Positions 1 to 7,575 of a stretch of DNA of 51,621 nucleotides are shown piece by piece (position 1 is the stretch's first letter; each line of letters begins with the position of its first letter). The position numbers were made by a program, and so were the translations under genes. The DNA lies in contig JALVNE010000023.1 of NCBI GenBank assembly GCA_027026755.1, positions 1-51,621 of the forward strand, written 5' to 3'. This DNA is from Sedimenticola sp. (GTDB taxonomy: Bacteria; Pseudomonadota; Gammaproteobacteria; Chromatiales; Chromatiaceae). Below the pieces are notes generated by a model. That model was not told the origin of the DNA, made no database searches, and saw nothing but the letters and a program-made list of their open reading frames with translations.

Positions 1-68
1 AGTTACGCCGAGCCTGAATGCTGAACATCGCACCCTCACCCCGGCCCTCTCCCTCGAGGGAGAGGGAG
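1..68. repeat. Direct repeat, copy 1, with 22-bp palindrome
   Basis: This block recurs almost exactly at 145-210; the second copy lacks two bases. Its right half is a perfect 22-bp palindrome (45-66, CCCTCTCC centred on TCGA). It starts at the window edge, so it may extend further left. It resembles the dispersed GC-rich palindromes common between proteobacterial genes. No gene is visible in 1-251. Confidence 0.8.
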
Positions 69-144
69 TTACGGGCAAGTCACCAGACGAAGAATACGGG
101 TGCATACCCCCACCGGCATGAAACAGCTGTTTGTGCTGGAAATC

Positions 145-210
145 AGTTACGCCGAGCCTGAATGCTGAACATCACCCTCACCCCGGCCCTCTCCCTCGAG
201 GGAGAGGGAG
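145..210. repeat. Direct repeat, copy 2
   Basis: Second copy of the 1-68 repeat, identical apart from a two-base deletion near its middle, and ending in the same palindrome. The 76 bp between the copies are not repeated. It lies downstream of the stop codon of the minus-strand gene 252-590, so a role in transcript ends is possible but not shown. Confidence 0.8.
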
Positions 211-251
211 ACATAGGCATGTTCCGTACGCCAGCGCGGGTTGCGAGAAGT

Positions 252-590
252 TTACATGTCCACCGGGATGTAGAAAAACACGAAGCGCCCATCCTCGATA
301 TCGACCTTCAGGGTAGCGCCGTGGTACAGACCATAGTCCACATAGCCGGGCACAGCGCTGTTCACATGGCACTCGCTGGCATGCTGGGGGGACTCGAAGT
401 CCCTGTCCCGGTCATACCAGGACAGAAGCATGTGCTCTCCCAGGCGCTGGTCCGCCACGGCATTGGCCAGCTTCATGGCCTCCCGGTAGTCGGCGGGAGA
501 AGGCTGCGGCGCCAGGGGCACCACTGTCACGCCGGAATAATCCGGCTCCTTGGGAATGGAACAGGTGGGAGGATTTATTTTGTCAATCAT
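252..590 (-). CDS. Small conserved hypothetical protein (AF1514-like)
   Basis: A 112-residue cytoplasmic protein of unknown function. From memory, its centre and C-terminus (YDRDRDFESPQH, then VPGYVDYG and GATLKVDI) resemble the small uncharacterised AF1514 family; this was not checked by search. There is no signal peptide or membrane segment. The ATG at 588-590 is preferred to upstream starts because the sequence before it reads as the CDGSH gene in another frame. The two genes overlap by 8 bases, and a GGCGGAAG stretch lies directly before the ATG, so they are probably translated together. That suggests a link to iron-sulfur or redox functions, but nothing in the sequence proves it. Confidence 0.7.
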   Translation of the reverse strand: MIDKINPPTCSIPKEPDYSGVTVVPLAPQPSPADYREAMKLANAVADQRLGEHMLLSWYDRDRDFESPQHASECHVNSAVPGYVDYGLYHGATLKVDIEDGRFVFFYIPVDM

Positions 591-834
591 CTTCCGCCAA
601 CTGCTTGTGCGCGCCATCACAGAAAGGGGGCGCCTTGCTTCGCTTGCAGGTACAGAAATAATAGTCGTCATCCTTGGGCGCGGTAAAAGCGATGGGCTCG
701 AATTCGGTATCCGCATGAGAACCATCACAGAAAGGCTGTTGCTGGCTGCGCCCGCAGCTGCACCAGTAAACGGTTTCGCCCTCCTTTAGGGCCACTATGG
801 CGGGCTTGGTGCCCGCGATCAGGGGGATTGCCAA
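583..834 (-). CDS. Double CDGSH iron-sulfur domain protein
   Basis: An 83-residue protein with two CDGSH-type [2Fe-2S] sites, each with the usual three cysteines and one histidine: C25, C27, C36, H40, and C61, C63, C72, H76. Proteins of this family (relatives of mitoNEET and Miner2) bind redox-active, labile clusters and are soluble in bacteria. The second site reads CDGAH rather than CDGSH; the ligands are kept. The start is a TTG preceded by CAGGAG at about eight bases; no ATG is available. It overlaps the downstream hypothetical gene (252-590) by 8 bases, forming a two-gene unit. The family call is firm; the partner or electron donor is unknown. Confidence 0.92.
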   Translation of the reverse strand: MAIPLIAGTKPAIVALKEGETVYWCSCGRSQQQPFCDGSHADTEFEPIAFTAPKDDDYYFCTCKRSKAPPFCDGAHKQLAEDD

Positions 835-966
835 AATTTTTGCTCCTGTTGATTTTTTGGGTGGAAGCCCAATTTACCAACAATGATGTTTAGTTACTAA
901 AAGAGGTGCGTAATAGACCCTACCTTGACAGGCGATTCGAGACGATGAACAGACGCTCGCCTGCAG

Positions 967-1016
967 GTCGGATCCAGTCCGACACACAACGGTGGATTGT
1001 CGGGCTAAAGCCCGAC
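967..1016. repeat. Two REP-like palindromes
   Basis: Two short hairpins lie in the 338-bp gap between the CDGSH gene and htpX: GTCGGA..TCCGAC at 967-983 and GTCGGGCT aa AGCCCGAC at 999-1016. They belong to a palindrome family (core GTCGGRCT-NN-AGYCCGAC) also found at 2063-2118, 11560-11577, 32491-32520 and 40512-40525. Nothing else was recognised between 835 and 1172. Confidence 0.75.
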
Positions 1017-1172
1017 CTACAGCCATAACGCAGCTTCGCGCTATGATGCACTAATCGCTGGTCAGGACTATTTTGCTCATATTTGGTAAAGGCTGGCAGC
1101 CCACGCCGCTATGAATTGAATCCAGCGGGAAATACTAACGCCAAAACGAATACAACGACACAGGAATCAACC

Positions 1173-2045
1173 ATGCTCAGAATATTATTGTTCCTCGGCA
1201 CCAACGTGGCAATACTGGCGGTGCTCAGCATTACCATGCGCATTCTCGGCGTGGACGATATGCTGGCCCAGAGCGGCAGCGGGCTGAATCTCGATGCCCT
1301 GCTCATCATGTCGGCGGTCATCGGCTTCGCCGGCTCTTTCATCTCCCTGTTCGCCTCCAAGTGGATGGCCAAGTCCAGCATGGGGGTGCAGATCATCGAG
1401 CAGCCCGCCAACTCCACGGAACGCTGGCTGCTGGATACGGTGGCGCGCCTGTCCCAGCAGGCCGGCATCGAGATGCCGGAGGTGGGTATCTTTCCCAGTC
1501 CCTCGCCCAATGCCTTTGCCACGGGCTGGAACAAGAACGATGCCTTGGTGGCAGTGAGCCTGGGCCTGCTGCAGAACATGAACAGCGATGAGATAGAAGC
1601 CGTGCTGGGTCACGAGATCTCCCACGTGGCCAATGGCGACATGGTGACGCTTACCCTGATCCAGGGGGTGGTGAATACCTTCGTGATCTTCCTGTCCCGC
1701 ATCATCGGCCATGTGGTGGACCGCACCGTGTTCAACACCCGGGAAGGCTATGGCCCCGCCTACTGGATTACCTCGCTGATCGCGCAGTTCGTCCTGGGCA
1801 TCCTGGCCATGATGATCGTGGCCTGGTTCTCCCGCTGGCGGGAATTCCGGGCGGATGCCGGCGGGGCAGCTCTGGCGGGCCGTCAGAAGATGATCAGCGC
1901 CCTGCAGCGCCTGGCGCAAACCCAGCCCGAGCCTCTACCGGACGAGATGGCGGCCTTTGGCATTGCCGGCGGCGGCCTGCATGAGTTGTTTGCCAGCCAT
2001 CCGCCTCTGGAGAAGCGCATTCAGGCCTTGCGGGAAGCGGTTTGA
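1173..2045 (+). CDS. htpX: Membrane zinc protease HtpX
   Basis: A 290-residue M48-family inner-membrane metalloprotease that degrades misfolded membrane proteins as part of envelope quality control. Two N-terminal membrane helices (about residues 4-24 and 40-60) are followed by the zinc site HEISH at 147-151, with the downstream glutamate in REFRADAG as likely third ligand. Another hydrophobic pair lies between them (about 160-220). Length and motifs match the E. coli enzyme (293 residues). The ATG at 1173 follows CAGGA at good spacing and gives the typical MLRILLFL start, so the in-frame extension to 1083 is not used. It stands alone and is followed by two REP-like hairpins that separate it from the convergent rsfS. 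Confidence 0.96.
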   Translation: MLRILLFLGTNVAILAVLSITMRILGVDDMLAQSGSGLNLDALLIMSAVIGFAGSFISLFASKWMAKSSMGVQIIEQPANSTERWLLDTVARLSQQAGIEMPEVGIFPSPSPNAFATGWNKNDALVAVSLGLLQNMNSDEIEAVLGHEISHVANGDMVTLTLIQGVVNTFVIFLSRIIGHVVDRTVFNTREGYGPAYWITSLIAQFVLGILAMMIVAWFSRWREFRADAGGAALAGRQKMISALQRLAQTQPEPLPDEMAAFGIAGGGLHELFASHPPLEKRIQALREAV

Positions 2046-2062
2046 GGCGCACCGCCATGATT

Positions 2063-2118
2063 TAGGTTGGGCTGAAGCCCAACCTACAACGGCCCCGTGG
2101 GTCGGGCTTCAGCCCGAC
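2063..2118. repeat. Two REP-like palindromes
   Basis: Between the convergent htpX and rsfS lie TAGGTTGGGCT ga AGCCCAACCTA (2063-2086) and GTCGGGCT tc AGCCCGAC (2101-2118). The first is the same palindrome with TTGGGC for TCGGGC changed in both arms. They could act as transcript-end barriers between the facing genes. Confidence 0.75.
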
Positions 2119-2152
2119 AACATCATCAGATGATGGTGAAGGGCTTTATCTA

Positions 2153-2512
2153 CTACCCCCGCTCCCGGACCAGTTTTTCCGCCGCCTCGGCATCCACGGC
2201 CCAGAGTTTTTCCAACTGGTAGAAATCCCGCACCTTGGGCTGCATGACGTGCACCACCACGCCATTGAGGTCCACCAGGGCCCATTCGCCCTCATTCAGG
2301 CCCTCCACCCCCAGGGGCGGCTCGCCCGCCAGCTTGGCCTGGAAAGCCACGGCCTCGGCGGAAGATTTCACGTGTCGGTCCGAGGTGCCCGAGGCAATGA
2401 CGAAATAGTCCGCGATGCTGGTCTTGTCGCGCACGTCCAGCACCGCGATATCCACGGCCTTGAGGTCTTCCAGCACAGTCACGACCAGGTCGCGCAGTTC
2501 ATCGATTTCCAT
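2153..2512 (-). CDS. rsfS: Ribosomal silencing factor RsfS (iojap/YbeB)
   Basis: A 119-residue member of the RsfS/iojap family, which binds ribosomal protein uL14 on the 50S subunit and blocks subunit joining when nutrients are scarce. Diagnostic segments are visible: KAVDIAVLDV near the start, SIADYFVIASGTSDRHV in the middle, and GEWALVDLNGVVVHVM followed by RDFYQLEKLW near the end. It is slightly longer than the E. coli protein (105 residues). In many gammaproteobacteria rsfS is followed by rlmH; here a REP-like repeat region and the convergent htpX follow, so that neighbour is missing. Upstream is a long hairpin repeat (2596-2715). Confidence 0.96.
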   Translation of the reverse strand: MEIDELRDLVVTVLEDLKAVDIAVLDVRDKTSIADYFVIASGTSDRHVKSSAEAVAFQAKLAGEPPLGVEGLNEGEWALVDLNGVVVHVMQPKVRDFYQLEKLWAVDAEAAEKLVRERG

Positions 2513-2595
2513 AGAGTCGGTTCGTTTTGATCACGGATATGGGGCATATGATAACACTGGTACACCTCGATTCCTCAGAACCACGTACAAGCACC

Positions 2596-2715
2596 AAGTT
2601 ATTGGCAAGCCTGGTGGGGTGGCAGCTGCTCGGAAAACCTCGGAGGCAGGGATGCCGACGCGGAGCCTACATGGAAGTATTCACGGCGTTTTTCCGAGCA
2701 GCTGCCATCCCTACC
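2596..2715. repeat. Long hairpin repeat, copy 1
   Basis: A roughly 120-bp element with 20-nt inverted arms at 2618-2637 and 2690-2709, one wobble or mismatch near the base. A conserved core (CCTCGGAGGCA.GGATGCC, then GCGGAGCCTACATGGA.GTATT.ACGGCG) lies between them. A second copy lies at 31682-31809. Its core is nearly identical, but its arms have a different, still complementary sequence. It occupies most of the 2513-2740 gap. Confidence 0.85.
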
Positions 2716-2740
2716 GACAATCGGATGACAGAAGTCTATG

Positions 2741-3613
2741 TTATTCCTGCGGGAAACAGGCCCGCAGACCGCTGTCCATGTCGGGATAGCGCAGGCTCAC
2801 CCCCAGCTCCCGCAACATGCGGCTGTTGTCGATGCGCCGGGACTCCGCCAGGTAGGAGCGCATGCCGGCGGAAAGGCTGTCGTCCGCCATGTCCAGGTCG
2901 ATGACCGGGGGCCGGGGCAGGCCCGCCATGTCCGCCACCCGGTTGAAATAATCCGCCATGTTGCCAGGGCTGCCGTCCGTGACATTGTAGATACCGCCGT
3001 TTCGGCCCCGTGACATGGCGGCCAGGCAGACCTGCACCAGGTCGTCGGCATGGATGCGGTTGGTCCAGGGTGCGTCCTGCTCCGCCACCATGGGGCGGCC
3101 CTCGCGCAGACGCTCAAGGGGCAGCTTGCCCGGCCCATAGATACCCGCCACGCGCAGGATCACCCATTCCCTTCCGCTTCGCTCCCCCCAACGCTGCAGC
3201 TGCTGTTCCGCGTCCAGGCGCCGGCGGGCCCGGTCCGCCACCGGCGCCGGCGGGCGGCTCTCGTCCACCCACTGTCCCCCGCAATCACCATAGACGCCAG
3301 TAGTGCTGATGAGCACCATGCGCCGGGGCTGGCCGCTGTCATCCAGGGCCTCGAGGAAATGCCGCAGATGACTGTCTTCCACGCCGGTTCTGGGCGGCGG
3401 CGCCAGATACCAGACATCCGCCCCTTCCGTGGGCAGGCTTTGGCCGACTTCATGGGTCAGGTCACAACGCAGAGGGATGATGCCCTGCCGCTCCAGCCGT
3501 TCCACACCGGCGGCGCTGCGCACCAGGCCGGTCACCCTTCCCGCTGGCAGCTGCCCGGCCAGGCGACAGCCCAGATATCCACAACCCACGATCAGGGCAT
3601 TTTCGTTCCCCAT
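2741..3613 (-). CDS. SDR-family NAD(P)-dependent epimerase/reductase (YeeZ-like)
   Basis: About 290 residues with an N-terminal dinucleotide-binding motif (ALIVGCGYLGCRLAG), a STTGVYGD segment that carries the extended-SDR catalytic serine/threonine region, and an IYGPG segment later on. The usual YxxxK pair is not obvious, as in atypical SDRs such as E. coli YeeZ. A nucleotide-sugar or similar substrate is possible but not defined. The ATG at 3613 gives a typical MGNENALIVGCGYLG start; a TTG 39 bases upstream would extend it by 13 residues. It is divergent from the flavin reductase at 3688, with 74 bp between them for both promoters. Confidence 0.8.
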   Translation of the reverse strand: MGNENALIVGCGYLGCRLAGQLPAGRVTGLVRSAAGVERLERQGIIPLRCDLTHEVGQSLPTEGADVWYLAPPPRTGVEDSHLRHFLEALDDSGQPRRMVLISTTGVYGDCGGQWVDESRPPAPVADRARRRLDAEQQLQRWGERSGREWVILRVAGIYGPGKLPLERLREGRPMVAEQDAPWTNRIHADDLVQVCLAAMSRGRNGGIYNVTDGSPGNMADYFNRVADMAGLPRPPVIDLDMADDSLSAGMRSYLAESRRIDNSRMLRELGVSLRYPDMDSGLRACFPQE

Positions 3614-3687
3614 TGTTCCCACGGTTTTAATACCTGCCCAGATAAGCGACAATTCGGGGGATTTTACCTGAATGCAAGAACAATCCC

Positions 3688-4689
3688 ATGAGCTTTACCG
3701 TCACACTCTCCCCCAGCGGCAACACCTTCGAAGTCGAAGAAGGCGAAACCATACTCGATGCCGCCATCCGCCAGGACATCGGCCTGCCCTATGGCTGCCG
3801 CAACGGCTTCTGCGGGGCCTGTATCGCCACCCTGCTCTCGGGAGAGATCACCTATCCCGACGGTGAGCCGGACAAACTCCTGGATGCCTCGGACGACGCC
3901 TGCCTGCCCTGCCAGGCCGTGCCCGCCTCGGACGTGGAACTCAAGGTCAAGGAAATCCAGGCCGCGCAAGAGATAGAACCCCGGGTAATGCCGGTAAAAG
4001 TCGCCAAAATCGATCATCTTGCCGACGATGTGGTGCGTTTGTACCTGAAGCTGCCAGATGAGCAGCGCCTGCAGTTTCTCGCTGGCCAGTACCTGGACTT
4101 CATCCTGGAAGACGGACGCCGCCGGGCCTTTTCCATCGCCAACGCGCCCCACGACGACGATTACATCGAACTGCATATCCGCCATGTGGACGGCGGGGTG
4201 TTCACGGACTGGGCCTTCACCCAGATGAAGGAGAAGACCATTCTGCGCATCGAGGCACCCCTGGGGAGCTTCACCCTGGACGAGGACTCCGACCGGCCCA
4301 TGCTGTTCATCGCCGGCGGCACTGGCTTTGCCCCCATCAAGTCCCAGATCGAGCACGCCTTCCACGCCGGCCTGTCACGCCCCATGGAACTGTACTGGGG
4401 CGTGCGCGCCCAGCCGGACCTCTATCTGCCGGATCTGCCCCGCCAGTGGGAACAGGCGCATGACAACTTCCGCTTCGTGCCCGTTTTGTCCGAGCCTGAC
4501 GAAGGCTGGGAAGGCCGCAAGGGCTGGGTGCACGAGGCGGTACTGGAAGATCATGACAACCTGGCCGACTACGACATCTACATGGCGGGACCACCCGTGA
4601 TGGTCAAGGCAGCAAGAGACGCTTTCCTGGGCCGGGGCGTGCCGGAGGAGCAGATGCACTACGACTCCTTCGAATACGCCGCCGATTGA
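3688..4689 (+). CDS. Ferredoxin-type NAD(P)H flavin reductase (CDP-6-deoxy-delta-3,4-glucoseen reductase-like)
   Basis: A 333-residue electron-transfer protein with three modules. The N-terminus is a plant-type [2Fe-2S] ferredoxin domain with ligands C37, C42, C45 and C75 in the standard spacing. It is followed by an FAD-binding domain (RRAFSIANAP) and an NAD(P)-binding domain (MLFIAGGTGFAP). This architecture is shared with CDP-6-deoxy-glucoseen reductase (AscD) and with oxygenase reductases. The bacterial copies commonly carry the AscD name although they serve other acceptors. No dideoxysugar dehydratase or oxygenase is adjacent, so the partner is unknown. It stands alone; the 114 bp after it hold imperfect hairpins but no gene. 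Confidence 0.85.
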   Translation: MSFTVTLSPSGNTFEVEEGETILDAAIRQDIGLPYGCRNGFCGACIATLLSGEITYPDGEPDKLLDASDDACLPCQAVPASDVELKVKEIQAAQEIEPRVMPVKVAKIDHLADDVVRLYLKLPDEQRLQFLAGQYLDFILEDGRRRAFSIANAPHDDDYIELHIRHVDGGVFTDWAFTQMKEKTILRIEAPLGSFTLDEDSDRPMLFIAGGTGFAPIKSQIEHAFHAGLSRPMELYWGVRAQPDLYLPDLPRQWEQAHDNFRFVPVLSEPDEGWEGRKGWVHEAVLEDHDNLADYDIYMAGPPVMVKAARDAFLGRGVPEEQMHYDSFEYAAD

Positions 4690-4803
4690 GCTGTTCTCCA
4701 ACGCCGGGTTGGCGGGGAAACAGATCCGATACCCCGGATCGGGGCAAGGCTGGGAAGAGGGGACGTCGAAGATCAGGGGTGGCGCAATCCCGCGCCACGA
4801 CGG

Positions 4804-6216
4804 TCAATAGGCCTTTTGGTGAACGAAGCCCTTGAACAGGGTGAGAAAAATGATCTTCAGGTCGAACCACAGGGACCAGTTCTCGATGTAGTACAGGTCG
4901 TACTCCACCCGTTTCTCCATCTTGTCCAGGGTGTCGGTTTCTCCCCGCCAGCCATTGATCTGCGCCCAGCCGGTGATGCCCGGCTTGACCCGGTGACGCT
5001 GCATGTAGGCCTCCACCTGCTCCTTGTACATCTCGTTGTGAGCCAGGGCATGGGGACGGGGCCCGACGATGGACATGCGTCCCTGCAGCACATTGAAGAA
5101 CTGGGGCAGCTCGTCCAGGCTGGTACGCCGCAGAAAAGCGCCGAAGGGCGTCACCCGGGGATCGTTTCTTTTCGCCTGGGTCACCTGGCCATCCTTTTCC
5201 TCATGCACCTTCATGGTGCGGAACTTGTACACGGTGATGGGCTTGCCATCCCAGCCATGACGCTTCTGCTTGAACAACACGGGGCCCGGCGAACTGAGTT
5301 TCACCCCAATGGCGATAACGAGCAGCAGGGGGCTGATGAGCACGAGGATGACCAGGGCCAGGACCCGGTCTTCCACCGCTTTTATCAACCGGTTCACTCC
5401 TTCCATGGGAGAAGCACGCAGATCCAGCACAGGTACACCCGCAACCTCGGTGATGGAATGATTGAGCAGGCGGAAACCGAAGATATCAGGCACCAGGCGG
5501 ATCTTCACCGTGCTGTGACGCAGCATCTGCAGAATCTCCCGCATACGCTTTTCCGCACGCAGGGGCAGCGCCAGCCAGACTTCATCCACATCCTGGTTCT
5601 TCTCCTCCAGGCGGCGGCAGCCTTCCTCGCAGGAAAGCACGGGAATACCTGCCACTTCCGTGCCCTGCAACGCAGGGTCGTCATCCCAGAAGGCCACCAG
5701 ATCATACCCCACCCACTGGGCGTCGCGGAGCTGCCGGGCCACATTCTGACCAAGCTCACCAGCGCCCACCACCACGATATGGCGGTGATTCATCCCCTTG
5801 CGGCGCATGTAGTTGAACGCAACACGCACCAGTATCCGCACCAGCACCAGTCCCGCCCAAACCACCATCACCCAGATGACGGCCCAGTAACGGGAATACA
5901 GGGCCCCGCTCTTGGTCCCGAAGGCCAGCAGCACCAGGATCAGCACCACCACACTCCAGGCGACGGTGGTCATCCATATCTGCTGCCACAACCCCTTGCC
6001 CCGCCAGGAATGGTAGAGCTTGAATAGGGGGAGGATCACCGCTGCCAGCAGGGCACCCAGCACCAGCACCAGCTCGTATCCACTCGTCAGGTTCAGGTGA
6101 TCAAAGCGGAGATAAAAGGCAAGCACCCCGCCAAGGACCACCACAGCCAAATCCAGCAATCTCGCCAAAAACGAGAAAACAGGTGAATATTCCTTTATCA
6201 ACCCCTGCTTAAACAT
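4804..6216 (-). CDS. Polyprenyl-phosphate sugar-phosphate transferase (WcaJ-type)
   Basis: A 470-residue inner-membrane enzyme that starts a polysaccharide repeat by moving a sugar-1-phosphate from a nucleotide sugar onto undecaprenyl phosphate. Four N-terminal membrane helices (about 17-130) precede a Rossmann-like domain (VVVGAGELGQN, about 147). A fifth hydrophobic hairpin (about 285-305) leads into the catalytic bacterial-sugar-transferase domain, with YKFRTM, TSLDELPQFFNVL and SIVGPRPHA. The length and C-terminal ending fit the glucose-phosphate (WcaJ/EpsE) group, but the sugar cannot be read from sequence. It is the likely initiator for the polysaccharide genes up to 24.5 kb, all on the same strand. 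Confidence 0.92.
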   Translation of the reverse strand: MFKQGLIKEYSPVFSFLARLLDLAVVVLGGVLAFYLRFDHLNLTSGYELVLVLGALLAAVILPLFKLYHSWRGKGLWQQIWMTTVAWSVVVLILVLLAFGTKSGALYSRYWAVIWVMVVWAGLVLVRILVRVAFNYMRRKGMNHRHIVVVGAGELGQNVARQLRDAQWVGYDLVAFWDDDPALQGTEVAGIPVLSCEEGCRRLEEKNQDVDEVWLALPLRAEKRMREILQMLRHSTVKIRLVPDIFGFRLLNHSITEVAGVPVLDLRASPMEGVNRLIKAVEDRVLALVILVLISPLLLVIAIGVKLSSPGPVLFKQKRHGWDGKPITVYKFRTMKVHEEKDGQVTQAKRNDPRVTPFGAFLRRTSLDELPQFFNVLQGRMSIVGPRPHALAHNEMYKEQVEAYMQRHRVKPGITGWAQINGWRGETDTLDKMEKRVEYDLYYIENWSLWFDLKIIFLTLFKGFVHQKAY

Positions 6217-6376
6217 GATACTCCATGGAGGCAGACCCTGAATTCCCAGGGGTAGGGATAGCTGTGAAACTTTCTGGCGTGTTATCTTTCCGGGTCACGA
6301 GCATGCATCTTCGAATAGCAATGGTATGGAGCAATTTTACTGCGTAAATGCCAGTACTGATACAGTTTCACCTTTG

Positions 6377-6560
6377 CTGCCGGCCAGGGAAGACGCAGCA
6401 ATGGCTGGCAGACCCCGGTAACCGCAAGGCTGCACTGTGTTCCGGGCCGGCCTTGCGCCACAGAGAAGACAAGGCGGACGCCCCACGCGGCGTCCGGTCA
6501 TAGGGGAACCGGTTACGGAACAACGACGAGCCTGCGAAGCCGTGGCACAGCGCCTGGTGG
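6377..6560 (+). other. Candidate structured leader RNA upstream of the FkbM gene
   Basis: The 368-bp divergent gap 6217-6584 contains several stacked inverted repeats: CTGCCGGCC/GGCTGGCAG (6377-6385/6403-6411), CGCAAGGC/GCCTTGCG (6423-6430/6450-6457), and CGGACGCC/GGCGTCCG (6475-6482/6489-6496). An enclosing GTAACCG/CGGTTAC pair (6418-6424/6510-6516) would make a multibranched fold. CCGGCC near the start can also pair with GGCCGG near 6557. The block ends about 25 bases before the FkbM start codon. It fits no riboswitch consensus I can recall (cobalamin, c-di-GMP, TPP, glycine, ZTP, Moco). The strand is an assumption. Confidence 0.4.
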
Positions 6561-6584
6561 CCGGGTTGATATACGAGGTCAATA

Positions 6585-7448
6585 ATGAGACATAAAGTAA
6601 TCGAAACCTTAATCCGCTTCTATTGCAGGGTAATTCCCATCCAAAAAGGAAAGAGACGGATCATAAAGGTTTATTCCAAATATGCCGGACTTCGCGGAGA
6701 GGCTGTGGTTCGTACCTCTTTTGATGTATCCATGCAGCTTGATTTGTCCCAATTTGTTCAACGGGAAATATTTTTTCGGGGAGCATATGAGGAGCATGTG
6801 TTAAATGTCATCCAGGAGTTGGCAGAAAAGAACAGATTCGACCTTTTTCTGGATGTTGGCGCTAACGTTGGGCAACATTCCTTGTTTGCTGTAAAACGGA
6901 CGCCAATTCCAAAATCAATCGCCTTCGAGGCGTCTCCGCATGTTTTTCTTCGTCTGCAAAAAAACATAGCCATAAATAACATGGAAAAACTCATTCAACC
7001 TTACAATTTGGCAATATTGGACGCGCCTGGATTCGTGAGCATTGAGGTGCCAAACCCCACAAATGACGGCACCGGATATGTCCTTGACGGAAAGGAGGGC
7101 GAGGTGGATATTGAAGCGGTTTCCCTAGACGACTTCTTTTCGCAGCATGAAGATTATAAAGATATACTGATGAAAATCGACGTTGAGGGGGCTGAACTTC
7201 GAGTTTTGAAAGGGGCTAGAAAGCTTTTTTCTGCAGGCAAAATAAAGGCGATTATCGTTGAAGTCATTAAAGACAACCTGGCCAGGTTTGGTGACGATAA
7301 TGTTGATTTGTTCAGGCTTCTCGTTTCGGAATACGGGTTTAAGGCATATATACTCTCTGAGTCTGGAAAGCTGATCAGCTTGATAGATCCCGGCAAGTTG
7401 CCAGATGAAGCAGAGATGATATTTCTGCAGGAAGCCGTTCTATTGTAA
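6585..7448 (+). CDS. FkbM-family methyltransferase
   Basis: A 287-residue SAM-dependent methyltransferase of the FkbM family, whose members O-methylate sugars or small molecules. The SAM-binding motif DVGANVGQHS lies at 90-99, AFEASPH follows as the next conserved acidic loop, and the family signature MKIDVEGAELRVLKGA lies near 190. A good ribosome site (GAGGTC) precedes the ATG. It is clearly more AT-rich than its neighbours, with many AAA, ATA, TTT and AAT codons. It is also the only plus-strand gene in the polysaccharide region. Both features point to recent acquisition. Its substrate is probably a surface glycan, but that is inferred from position only. Confidence 0.88.
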   Translation: MRHKVIETLIRFYCRVIPIQKGKRRIIKVYSKYAGLRGEAVVRTSFDVSMQLDLSQFVQREIFFRGAYEEHVLNVIQELAEKNRFDLFLDVGANVGQHSLFAVKRTPIPKSIAFEASPHVFLRLQKNIAINNMEKLIQPYNLAILDAPGFVSIEVPNPTNDGTGYVLDGKEGEVDIEAVSLDDFFSQHEDYKDILMKIDVEGAELRVLKGARKLFSAGKIKAIIVEVIKDNLARFGDDNVDLFRLLVSEYGFKAYILSESGKLISLIDPGKLPDEAEMIFLQEAVLL

Positions 7449-7527
7449 CCTGTCGATACAGGGTGGGCGATACCAGCTCATGGCGGAAGTTTTACAGGCA
7501 GCAGTGCGCCCATGCCGGGGCAGCAAT

Positions 7528-7558
7528 GAAAAAGGGAGCGCCACAGGCTCCCTTTTTC
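7528..7558. terminator. Bidirectional rho-independent terminator
   Basis: A perfect hairpin GAAAAAGGGAGC/GCTCCCTTTTTC around a 7-base loop, with A-run on one side and T-run on the other. It sits between the convergent FkbM gene and the SLH-tailed metalloprotease gene and can stop both transcripts. Confidence 0.9.
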
Positions 7559-7575
7559 ACAGCTAGAAGCTGGGC

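Noticed and set aside
162..686. A 174-codon plus-strand open frame near the left edge
   Set aside because: It is antisense to the small hypothetical and CDGSH genes, and begins inside the 145-210 repeat.
6377..6560. Cobalamin or c-di-GMP riboswitch
   Set aside because: The conserved core sequences of these classes are not present in order on either strand.
6337..6582. A small minus-strand open frame in the FkbM leader
   Set aside because: It coincides with dense inverted repeats, has no ribosome site, and its composition looks like translated RNA structure.
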